From: Candidatus Saccharibacteria bacterium UBA1103
Lineage (GTDB): Bacteria; Patescibacteriota; Saccharimonadia; Saccharimonadales; Saccharimonadaceae
Length of the DNA: 33,839 bases
Assembly: GCA_905373275.1 (NCBI GenBank)
Contig: CAJPSI010000002.1
Location: forward strand, 1-33,839
Direction: 5' to 3'
A program made the position numbers and the translations under genes. Position 1 is the stretch's first letter; every line of letters starts with the position of its first letter. Under the pieces are notes generated by a model, which saw only the letters and a list, made by a program, of their open reading frames with translations, was not told the DNA's origin and did not search any database. This document shows, in pieces, positions 15,340 to 21,980 of this stretch.

Positions 15340-16776
15340 TCACTGCCTGTAATTTAGTACCCAAATAGCTCGTGGATCGGTTGGTGATTTGCCTTTATGA
15401 GTTACTAAGCCCATTTCTTCTAGCCTTTTTAATCTTAAGGATATAGTTGGTCGTGACATTACCAGCTTATCCATGATTTCACCGGTACCCATCCCATTTG
15501 GACTCATTCTAATGGTGTTTAACACTAGATCAGAGCCCTTAGGTAGCTTAGACAATAACTCGTCGCCTAGTCTCATAACCGCTTCTAGCCTTAGTTTCAC
15601 GTTGCCACTGTTCTGGGTGTAAATTGGGTCAATGTAGCCCGCCTTCCTCATTTCTGTCACAATGCGCTTAATACCCTCACCGAGCTCTTGCCCAAAGCCC
15701 AGTTCTGTACAGACTCTAGCTATACGGGGGTTGCGAGCAAAGCGACTAATATTCATCAGATCGCTTGTGTTAGCTAAGCCGGGAAATATACCGGGGCTAA
15801 TTATTTCAATTCTCGTGGGATATATCTCTACGTGAACATAGTCACCGGAAAGACTATAGGATCGATGAACCAGGGCATTTACGAGACCCTCCAGCCAAGC
15901 GTCTCTGGGGATGATGTCATTAAAGACAAACTCATTATTGTTGCCGAGGGATTTGCGCTTAGTAATTATTCTATCAATGATATCCGTAGCTCGATAAATC
16001 AGATTAGGTATGTTGTCGTACAGTCGATAATCATTATCCGAATCGATATTTAGTTTAGCTCCAACTCCCTGTTCGTCTGCTAGAAATTTAGTAACTCGCA
16101 CACTTGCTTGCGGGAATACGTCCTGGGGATGTTTAGAGAATAATAAGTGACAGGCGTTGGTTTGACGATTATCGGAGCTAAGTAAAAATCTTGCTCGTAG
16201 AATGTTGAATGGATCCTTGCCCTTATAACCAATCTTTGCACAATACTTACTAATCAGATCGCTGTCCAAATCTTGAGTAGTGCTATCTTTAACTATTTCG
16301 CCATCGTATTGCCTAAGTCCTTTGTTATACGCTAACTCTCTTCGGTCGTTGTATTTTAGTTCTCTCGAGTCGTCGCCCACTCGCATAAAACATTTGCCGG
16401 ACTGGTCCTCGTAGACGGTGTCGGAGGGACTAACCATCAGAAGTAGAACCTCATCCAGGTCTCCGGATGAGTTGATCAGCTTCATTTTCTCTATTGGTAC
16501 ATTGATATGCGGTCTTATGTAATCGTGAATGGCTTGGCGGACTTTGTTCTCAAACTTGGGGTTATAATTAAGTCCTGCAACTTTGCCATTGCTTGCTCCG
16601 ATTACCAGCAATCCTCCTTCGGCATTGGCAAAAGCAATAATGGGTCTAGCGATGTCGACCGGTCTTATTTTTATCCCCTTACGCTCAAACCATTGTGATT
16701 CTGGGCGACTAAGCAATATTTCTGCTCTTTTTTCACAGGGAACTGACTGCAGGTTGTCTTCATAAAGGATGTCCAT
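15340..16776 (-). CDS. AlbA_2/ATP-binding (RecG-like) transcriptional regulator-type protein
   Basis: A 478-residue cytoplasmic protein with the architecture of the AlbA_2 (Schlafen AlbA_2, formerly AAA_4) family. The N-terminal DNA-binding domain (about 18-130) includes the acidic-basic ESQWFERKG motif and FANAEGGLLVIGASNGKVAG. A central GHKL-like ATP-binding region (about 270-400) includes LEGLVNALVHRSYS and GFGQELGEGIKRIV. A C-terminal winged helix (about 415-478) has TGEIMDKLVMSRPTISLRLKRL and GLVTHKG. Related proteins are often regulators or defence-associated, and often horizontally transferred. The start at 16776 lies 6 bases after TATACT on the minus strand, so the mRNA is probably leaderless. 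Three tandem repeats flank it, two in its promoter region, and its base composition looks more AT-rich than its neighbours. Autoregulation through the repeats is my inference. Confidence 0.85.
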   Translation of the reverse strand: MDILYEDNLQSVPCEKRAEILLSRPESQWFERKGIKIRPVDIARPIIAFANAEGGLLVIGASNGKVAGLNYNPKFENKVRQAIHDYIRPHINVPIEKMKLINSSGDLDEVLLLMVSPSDTVYEDQSGKCFMRVGDDSRELKYNDRRELAYNKGLRQYDGEIVKDSTTQDLDSDLISKYCAKIGYKGKDPFNILRARFLLSSDNRQTNACHLLFSKHPQDVFPQASVRVTKFLADEQGVGAKLNIDSDNDYRLYDNIPNLIYRATDIIDRIITKRKSLGNNNEFVFNDIIPRDAWLEGLVNALVHRSYSLSGDYVHVEIYPTRIEIISPGIFPGLANTSDLMNISRFARNPRIARVCTELGFGQELGEGIKRIVTEMRKAGYIDPIYTQNSGNVKLRLEAVMRLGDELLSKLPKGSDLVLNTIRMSPNGMGTGEIMDKLVMSRPTISLRLKRLEEMGLVTHKGKSPTDPRAIWVLNYRQ

Positions 16777-16782
16777 AGGGTT

Positions 16783-16788
16783 AGTATA
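16783..16788 (-). promoter_or_regulatory. -10 element of the AlbA_2 gene
   Basis: On the minus strand TATACT ends 6 bases before the ATG at 16776, predicting a leaderless mRNA. The 20-bp palindrome at 16792-16811 and the repeat at 16802-16823 lie immediately upstream, across the spacer and -35 position. Confidence 0.6.
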
Positions 16789-16791
16789 CTA

Positions 16792-16811
16792 TACTATAAA
16801 ATTTTATAGTA
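16792..16811. promoter_or_regulatory. 20-bp perfect palindrome (candidate operator)
   Basis: TACTATAAAATTTTATAGTA is a perfect inverted repeat whose half-site TTTATAGTA is the core of the flanking tandem repeats. It overlaps the spacer/-35 region of the AlbA_2 promoter, so a protein bound there should block RNA polymerase. Confidence 0.6.
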
Positions 16812-16823
16812 GCTTTATAGTAG
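16802..16823. repeat. 22-bp tandem repeat, copy 2
   Basis: TTTTATAGTAG followed by CTTTATAGTAG; the first unit differs from copies 1 and 3 by one base. It overlaps the palindrome and sits directly upstream of the AlbA_2 promoter. Confidence 0.85.
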
Positions 16824-16867
16824 ACCAGTTTCACAGATGTGAGTTAGGCTGTTTTAGCCCTAAAAAA

Positions 16868-16889
16868 CTTTATAGTAGCTTTATAGTAG
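16868..16889. repeat. 22-bp tandem repeat, copy 3
   Basis: Two perfect units of CTTTATAGTAG preceded by an A-run, identical to copy 1 and in the same orientation. It lies 66 bases from copy 2 (six 11-bp units) and bounds the AlbA_2 gene on its upstream side. Confidence 0.85.
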
Positions 16890-16958
16890 AGGGTACGACC
16901 CGATAATAATTGTATGATTTAGTTCTCATTCCGGCCGACGTCATTGGTGGATCTATGA

Positions 16959-17030
16959 GGCGGGTAGCCTGACTTATGGGCTAACGACTAGCCGGCGGGT
17001 AGCCTTAACTATGAGATAAGGCGGTGGCTT
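16959..17030. repeat. Short direct repeats upstream of the 304-aa protein gene
   Basis: GGCGGGTAGCCT occurs at 16959-16970 and again at 16994-17005, 35 bases apart, each followed by a related A/T stretch with ATG. A degenerate third copy (GGCGGTGGCTT) is at 17020-17030. A small hairpin GGCTA/TAGCC (16979-16993) lies between the first two. They may be operator sites for the promoter at 17049-17059. The remaining bases of this 312-base gap hold the repeats and palindrome listed separately. Confidence 0.5.
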
Positions 17031-17048
17031 CGCCGAGTCATACTTGGT

Positions 17049-17059
17049 TATGCTATGAT
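17049..17059 (+). promoter_or_regulatory. Extended -10 promoter of the 304-aa protein gene
   Basis: TATGCTATGAT with a TGC extension and hexamer TATGAT (17054-17059). A very strong ribosome site, AAAGGAGG, follows at 17073-17080, 8 bases before the ATG at 17089. Confidence 0.65.
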
Positions 17060-17088
17060 AATTATAGAGAATAAAGGAGGTAGATTTA

Positions 17089-18003
17089 ATGAGCGAGAGT
17101 GTAAACCCGTTTGACAGCCAAGCGAGTAAGAATAAAGCTTCGTCAGACAAGGTCAGCAAAGATAAGCCTGTCTCACCGTTTAATGAGGGTAAGACGAGTA
17201 GTGAGCCTAAGAAATCAGGCAAGTCCAATAAGAAGCTGATCATCGGCATCGTTTCGGCGGTAGTGGTGCTGATCCTGGTGGTAGTTGGAGTGATCGTTTT
17301 CATCAACTTAAATAAAGTCACCACCAAAGACTATAGCGAGGCCTATGATGCTCTAAATAATATCAAGGAGAAGATCGACGATAATAAAGGCATATCGTTA
17401 TCCGGTACCTCTGATCTGACGGCTGACAAGTATCACCAGATGGTTGACAAGGCCAAGAGCCAGATAAAGAGCGTCGATAAAGCCATCGCCGAGCTGGGCA
17501 AGATGAAAGCTATTGAGAAAGACAAGGATAGTAAAGAGAAATTTGACAAGTTTAAGGGTGAGTTTGACAAGTACTCCGGCAAAACGAAAGAGGTGATGGA
17601 TAAGATGAACGAGGTAGTCCCCATCTACATCGCTATGCGCAAACCCTACAATATCAAGGCGAGTGCGGGTACCGATGCTTACTATAGGGAGCGTTCCAAT
17701 AGCTACCAGCAGGTGGTCTCAATAGCCAAGGATGCCAAGATCAAAGGTGATCAAGAACTGGCGGACGGCGTGAAGGAGCTGGCTGAGGCAGCCCAGGCTT
17801 ATGCGGATTACTACAAGAAGTTAGCTAATGACGAGAAGGTTAATTATAGCGACTTCAGCAAATCATTTAGCAAATTCACCAAAGCTAACTCAGTGGTCAG
17901 ATCGTCAGTGCTTAAGATGGTGTCGTCACTGAGAGACGCTAACTACTCGAGTGCATTCTCCAGTCTGAGTAGCTATCTATATAAGAAGACCCTGAAAGAT
18001 TAG
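17089..18003 (+). CDS. Membrane-anchored helical protein (304 aa)
   Basis: Not recognised. The first 45 residues are hydrophilic, rich in Ser and Lys, and contain two PF motifs (NPFDSQ, SPFNEG). A single TM helix follows at about 49-74 (LIIGIVSAVVVLILVVVGVIVF). The remaining 230 residues are highly charged and almost entirely helical, with Lys/Asp/Glu-rich heptad-like stretches suggesting a coiled-coil bundle outside the membrane. There is no cysteine and no lipobox. It has its own promoter, a perfect Shine-Dalgarno sequence and a terminator, so it is a single-gene unit likely to be well expressed. Its plan resembles that of the minus-strand gene ending at 3372, though sequence similarity is not obvious by eye. 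Confidence 0.8.
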   Translation: MSESVNPFDSQASKNKASSDKVSKDKPVSPFNEGKTSSEPKKSGKSNKKLIIGIVSAVVVLILVVVGVIVFINLNKVTTKDYSEAYDALNNIKEKIDDNKGISLSGTSDLTADKYHQMVDKAKSQIKSVDKAIAELGKMKAIEKDKDSKEKFDKFKGEFDKYSGKTKEVMDKMNEVVPIYIAMRKPYNIKASAGTDAYYRERSNSYQQVVSIAKDAKIKGDQELADGVKELAEAAQAYADYYKKLANDEKVNYSDFSKSFSKFTKANSVVRSSVLKMVSSLRDANYSSAFSSLSSYLYKKTLKD

Positions 18004-18026
18004 CTACAACCTAGCGAGAAAGCGAC

Positions 18027-18060
18027 AAAACTACCCCTCTAGGGCGGGGTAGTTTTGTTA
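18027..18060. terminator. Rho-independent terminator, probably bidirectional
   Basis: AAAACTACCCC (18027-18037), an 8-base loop and GGGGTAGTTTT (18046-18056) form a perfect 11-bp stem flanked by A- and T-tracts. It ends the 304-aa protein gene. Its T-side abuts the -10 box of the next gene. Confidence 0.85.
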
Positions 18061-18064
18061 TAAT
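18059..18064 (+). promoter_or_regulatory. -10 element of the uracil-DNA glycosylase gene
   Basis: A perfect TATAAT preceded by TGT (extended -10) ends 6 bases before the GTG at 18071, predicting a leaderless transcript. It starts 3 bases after the terminator stem. Confidence 0.7.
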
Positions 18065-18070
18065 GAAGCC

Positions 18071-18664
18071 GTGGAATCTCGGAAACAGCAAATAGATCAG
18101 TTAGCCGAGCAGATCATTGCGGATGGGGTGTGCACCGAGCTGGCCGGTCAAGCGACCCAGCTGGTGATCGGTGATGGTGACCCCGGCAGTCAGATAGTTT
18201 TTATCGGCGAGGCGCCAGGCAAACAAGAAGATTTGCAGGGTAAACCCTTCGTCGGGGCATCAGGCAAGTTTCTGGACGAGATGCTGGCCAGTATCGGGCT
18301 GGAGCGAAGCCAAGTCTATATCACCAATATCGTTAAATACCGTCCGCCGGGCAACCGTGATCCTCTGCCCGAGGAAAAGCGTGCCTTCTGGCCCTATCTG
18401 ATGCGTCAATTAGCCGTTATCGACCCTAGAGTCATCGTTACTCTGGGGCGACATGCCATGAATTGCTTTATACCGGAGGGAAAGATATCACAGGACCATG
18501 GTCGTTTACGTCAGGTTCGTTTACACCGAGACGGTCAGACATACTTGTGGCAAGTCTTGCCGCTGTATCATCCGGCGGCAGCTCTCTATAACGGGGCGAT
18601 GCGCCAGACTCTGCTCGACGACTTCCGGAAGATCAAGCCGCTACTGGATAGTAATAGTAAATAG
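18071..18664 (+). CDS. Uracil-DNA glycosylase, family 4-like, without a complete Fe-S site
   Basis: Removes uracil from DNA in base excision repair. At 197 aa it matches family 4/5 UDGs, with motif A GEAPGKQED (46-54), then GKPFVGASGKFLDEML, YITNIVKYRPPGNRDPLPEE and the C-terminal motif LYHPAAALYN. Family 4 enzymes carry a 4Fe-4S cluster held by four cysteines. Here only C21 remains clearly in place; the others are replaced by L24, Y90 (normally KCRPP) and F106 (normally a Cys two before PYL). The rest of the fold is well conserved, so it is probably active without the cluster. Start is GTG at 18071; there is no Shine-Dalgarno sequence and the -10 box lies 6 bases upstream. Confidence 0.85.
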   Translation: MESRKQQIDQLAEQIIADGVCTELAGQATQLVIGDGDPGSQIVFIGEAPGKQEDLQGKPFVGASGKFLDEMLASIGLERSQVYITNIVKYRPPGNRDPLPEEKRAFWPYLMRQLAVIDPRVIVTLGRHAMNCFIPEGKISQDHGRLRQVRLHRDGQTYLWQVLPLYHPAAALYNGAMRQTLLDDFRKIKPLLDSNSK

Positions 18665-18690
18665 GGGTTTTCTTTTGCGGTGCCATAAAT

Positions 18691-20241
18691 CTATTGGTTG
18701 CCGGTATTGGGTGCTCGGAGGTTGTTGCGCTTGGCTGTGAAGTCAGGAGCACCGGGTGCCGGTTGAGTCGGTGTCGGCGCAGGCGCAGGAACCTGAACTG
18801 TAACCGGCGGCATCTTGACGCAAGTAGTGGGGAGGGTACCATTGACCGGTCGGGTAGTCTCAGTCTTGGGCGGGTTTCTTTCCTCGGATTCCTGATTAAA
18901 ATCATTAGCGGCTATACCGCTAAGCCCGGTACAAACTGTATCCGGCTGGCTTTCGGGAGTAAAAGAGTAGTCGTAGTAATTCTCTAGTATATGAACATCC
19001 TCGGGAAATCGCTGACTCATACCACCATTAAGTAACTTCACTCTTTCTTTACTAATTAAGGTGGTGATATCCATCGACTTGACCATCATGGTATTGAGTA
19101 AATGTTTGTTCTCGTCGAAGCGGTATACATTAATATTGTAGATATGATTATCGGCACCGAGTATGACAGTATCGTAATTATAAGTCAGTAGATCACGAGC
19201 GATTGGTAGTGGTTTGATGGCTTTTTGCGACATATCTTGTATCACAGGGTCAATATTCTTGCCATCGCCATAGAACCACAATCCACCCTGGTGATCAATG
19301 GTATAGTGGTTAAAGATTTGCTTAATGCCACCTCTACTCTTGATCTTGTCGTTAGTAACCTCTGTCATACTTCCGTCGAATTTGATATGAAGGAGTTTGT
19401 TTTTAGAGGTTAGGATATAAGTACCATTTCGACCGGGAGTATATCCGGTATCGACATAATCGACTTGCTTGATGGTGGCACCATCCAGCTTAGGCTTGAT
19501 GACATGCTCGGCATCATCGCTAAAGGAGAAAAAAGCGCCAGTGCCACCAACTAAAAACAAGGTGTCATCATTATAGGCGTACCAGGCGTCATGGGGGAAA
19601 TATTCGAAATCTTTGCTAAATCCGGCACCATGTCCTCCGAAGCCGGTAACACGGTAAGGCGATAGTGTGTCTAGTACCGTCGGTTGATTAATCACTACAT
19701 TTTCGCTGGCGACCTGATCCCAATCCCGACCCCAGTAGTACAGCTTACCTGAAGTAGTCAAGGCGACAACTATACCAATATGATTGCTGGCAAGCTTAGT
19801 GACTTTGTCATTGCCGAAGTACTTAGTGATATCTTGTGGCCGGTCGTAATAGCAGGGTGGTTTCTTATCATATTGACCGGGGCTAGATAGAGTACAGGTT
19901 GTGCCGTTGCCTACATGGCCACGAATATTGTTACCCCAGGCATACACCTTGCCGCTTTTAGTCAGGGCGACCATTGCTCCGGCGTAGTCACTATCTCGCC
20001 ACAGCTGCTCTGTCCGATCAGTCTTTGCCAGCTCGCTATACGGTCGATAAGTCTTGCGATAGCTAGCACTAAGCGCCGGAACATGGACCAGCTGAACTAC
20101 CGGGTCAGACTGAGTGATGGTGGGAGCCGGCTGAGCGATGGCGGTCATCGGTGAAACTAGACTGAGAACCGGTAGACTGATAGCTAGTAATACCTTGAAT
20201 AGGGCTATACCGCCGACTTTTCGCTGACTATTTCGATACAT
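18691..20241 (-). CDS. Secreted RCC1-repeat protein, copy A (516 aa)
   Basis: An exported protein built on RCC1-like beta-propeller repeats. The N-terminus is a signal peptide (IALFKVLLAISLPVLSLVSP, likely cut after AIA near residue 37). RCC1 blades are recognisable from VALTKSGKVYAWGNNIRGHVGNG, VALTTSGKLYYWG and later weaker copies (YILTSKNKLLHIK). One pair of cysteines in CTLSSPGQYDKKPPC may form a disulphide. The last 60 residues are Pro-rich and end in LRAPNTGNQ. On the minus strand there is an AGGAGG site 8 bases before the ATG at 20241, and TATGCTATGAT further up. It is a close tandem paralogue of the gene at 20351-21877. Function is unknown; extracellular binding is the natural guess. 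Confidence 0.85.
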   Translation of the reverse strand: MYRNSQRKVGGIALFKVLLAISLPVLSLVSPMTAIAQPAPTITQSDPVVQLVHVPALSASYRKTYRPYSELAKTDRTEQLWRDSDYAGAMVALTKSGKVYAWGNNIRGHVGNGTTCTLSSPGQYDKKPPCYYDRPQDITKYFGNDKVTKLASNHIGIVVALTTSGKLYYWGRDWDQVASENVVINQPTVLDTLSPYRVTGFGGHGAGFSKDFEYFPHDAWYAYNDDTLFLVGGTGAFFSFSDDAEHVIKPKLDGATIKQVDYVDTGYTPGRNGTYILTSKNKLLHIKFDGSMTEVTNDKIKSRGGIKQIFNHYTIDHQGGLWFYGDGKNIDPVIQDMSQKAIKPLPIARDLLTYNYDTVILGADNHIYNINVYRFDENKHLLNTMMVKSMDITTLISKERVKLLNGGMSQRFPEDVHILENYYDYSFTPESQPDTVCTGLSGIAANDFNQESEERNPPKTETTRPVNGTLPTTCVKMPPVTVQVPAPAPTPTQPAPGAPDFTAKRNNLRAPNTGNQ

Positions 20242-20279
20242 GTTTTGCCTCCTGATGTTTGTCTTTTTACCTTGCTTAG

Positions 20280-20290
20280 ATCATAGCATA
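20280..20290 (-). promoter_or_regulatory. Extended -10 promoter of RCC1 copy A
   Basis: On the minus strand this reads TATGCTATGAT. The bases from here to the ATG, including the AGGAGG site, are nearly the same as in front of copy B. Confidence 0.65.
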
Positions 20291-20350
20291 CACGGGCAGC
20301 TAAATCTATCATTACTAGCCGGGTGTAATAAGTCTACATTACTAATATCG

Positions 20351-21877
20351 TTAAATGCCGGTATTAGGTGCTCGGAGGCTATTGCGCTTGGCTGTGAAGT
20401 CAGGAGCACCGGGTGCCGGCTGAGCCGGCGTCGGCGCAGGAGCCGGGATTATAACTGGTGGCACCTTGACGCAAGTAGTCGGGAGAACACCGTTAACCAG
20501 CTGAGTAGTCTCTAGCGGGGGATTGGTCTCTCCACCTCCGGCGGCAATATCTGCTACTCCTCTAAGCCCGGTGCAAACGGTGTCAGGTGCATCTTCTGTG
20601 ACAAAAGAGTAATCATAATATCCGTTCAGTTCTTGACTAAAACCACGGTTTGACGGCTCAATCATACCGCTAAATAACCGTACTCTCTGTTGACCGATTA
20701 AAGTGGTGGAATCAAATGTATCGATTTTCATAATAGGACTGCCTCCTGAGAAATCCCGCCAATCCTCGATACTGTAGATATGATTGTCTGTACTGCTACG
20801 TACAACTATAGATGCGGTATGGTATTCATGGGTGTTGTTGATAATCTCACGTACGACGGGCAAGGGCTTAGATGATCTTTGCGACATATCTTGTATTATG
20901 GGGTCAATATCATCACCGTGACCATAGAACCATAGTCCGCCTTGATGATCAATGGCATAGTTGCCATAAATCTGTTTAATGCCACCTCGGCTCTTGATCT
21001 TATCGTTAGTAATTTCAACTATAGTGCCGTCAGGCTTGATGCGGAGCAACTTGTTCTTGGAAGTCAAAACATAGATACCATCTTTATTCGGCTCGTGTTG
21101 ATGGCTGACACGGTCAATTTGTCTAATGGTGGCGCCATTCAGATTGGGCTTAATGATATGTTTGGCGTCATCAATAAAGGAAAAAGGAGCATGGCTGCCG
21201 ATAGAGAATATGGTATTACTATTATAGGCATACCAGTTGTCATTATCGAGGTAAGGGGCGTAATAATCACGACTTCCGCTAAAATCAGTAACATGATAAG
21301 GTGACAGTGCGTCCAGTTTCGTCGGTCGGTTAAAATGTATATATTTTTCTAATTCCGGACTCCACTCGTGACCCCAATAATACATCTTGCCTGAATCAGT
21401 AAAAGCGACTACAGTGCCGAGCTTGCCGGTCAGCTTAACGACTCTGTCGCCACCGAAGTACTTGGTGATGTCTTGCGGTTGGTCATAGTAGCAAGGTGGC
21501 TTTTTATTGTATTGACCGGGGTCAGATAGAGTACAGGTTGTACCATTGCCAACATGTCCGGAGATATTGTTTCCCCAGGTGTAGACTTTACCGCTCTTAG
21601 TCAGGACGATTGTTGTAGCGGCATATTCGCTATCTCGCCGTAATTGCTGCTCCCAAGGTTTCACCAGTTCACTGTATGGTCGATAGCTCTTTTTCCAGCT
21701 GATGCTAAGTGCCGATATATGGACCAGCTGGGTTACCGGGTCGGACTGAGTGATGGTGGGGGCCGGCTGAGCGATGGCGGTCATCGGTGAGACTAGGCTG
21801 AAGATCGGTAGACTAACGGCGAATAACATCTTAAATAGAGCTACACCGCTGACCTTTCGCTGACTATTTCGATACAT
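20351..21877 (-). CDS. Secreted RCC1-repeat protein, copy B (508 aa)
   Basis: Tandem paralogue of the preceding minus-strand gene, with the same layout: signal peptide (MYRNSQRKVSGVALFKML and a hydrophobic core, cut after AIA), RCC1 blades (IVLTKSGKVYTWGNNISGHV, VAFTDSGKMYYWG, YVLTSKNKLLRIKPDG), an internal FYGHGDDIDPIIQDMSQ region also shared with copy A, and a Pro-rich tail ending LRAPNTGI. The ends are nearly identical between copies, while the middle (about 160-260 and 330-430) has many substitutions and small indels. The copies are in the same orientation, about 109 bases apart. Each has its own promoter and AGGAGG site, so this is a duplication of the whole transcription unit. Confidence 0.85.
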   Translation of the reverse strand: MYRNSQRKVSGVALFKMLFAVSLPIFSLVSPMTAIAQPAPTITQSDPVTQLVHISALSISWKKSYRPYSELVKPWEQQLRRDSEYAATTIVLTKSGKVYTWGNNISGHVGNGTTCTLSDPGQYNKKPPCYYDQPQDITKYFGGDRVVKLTGKLGTVVAFTDSGKMYYWGHEWSPELEKYIHFNRPTKLDALSPYHVTDFSGSRDYYAPYLDNDNWYAYNSNTIFSIGSHAPFSFIDDAKHIIKPNLNGATIRQIDRVSHQHEPNKDGIYVLTSKNKLLRIKPDGTIVEITNDKIKSRGGIKQIYGNYAIDHQGGLWFYGHGDDIDPIIQDMSQRSSKPLPVVREIINNTHEYHTASIVVRSSTDNHIYSIEDWRDFSGGSPIMKIDTFDSTTLIGQQRVRLFSGMIEPSNRGFSQELNGYYDYSFVTEDAPDTVCTGLRGVADIAAGGGETNPPLETTQLVNGVLPTTCVKVPPVIIPAPAPTPAQPAPGAPDFTAKRNSLRAPNTGI

Positions 21878-21915
21878 ATTTTGCCTCCTGATGTTTGTCT
21901 TCTTATCTTGCCTAG

Positions 21916-21926
21916 ATCATAGCATA
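21916..21926 (-). promoter_or_regulatory. Extended -10 promoter of RCC1 copy B
   Basis: On the minus strand TATGCTATGAT, placed as in copy A. The divergent -10 box of the 877-aa protein gene lies 40 bases away. Confidence 0.65.
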
Positions 21927-21965
21927 CATGGGCAGTTAAAGCTATCATTACTAGCCGGGCTAAGC

Positions 21966-21971
21966 TATAAT
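21966..21971 (+). promoter_or_regulatory. -10 element of the 877-aa surface protein gene
   Basis: TATAAT ends 9 bases before the ATG at 21981, predicting a leader of only about 3 bases. There is no Shine-Dalgarno sequence. Confidence 0.6.
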
Positions 21972-21980
21972 AGCCGGTAA

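Noticed and set aside
15313..16889. CRISPR array or insertion sequence from the TTTATAGTAG repeats
   Set aside because: Only three copies with unequal spacing, no spacers of uniform length, no transposase and no terminal inverted repeats; better viewed as operators or cassette-edge repeats.
18691..20241. Frameshifted remnant of a longer LPxTG-anchored protein
   Set aside because: Both paralogues stop at nearly the same place after APNTG, and the downstream bases in other frames do not encode a hydrophobic tail.
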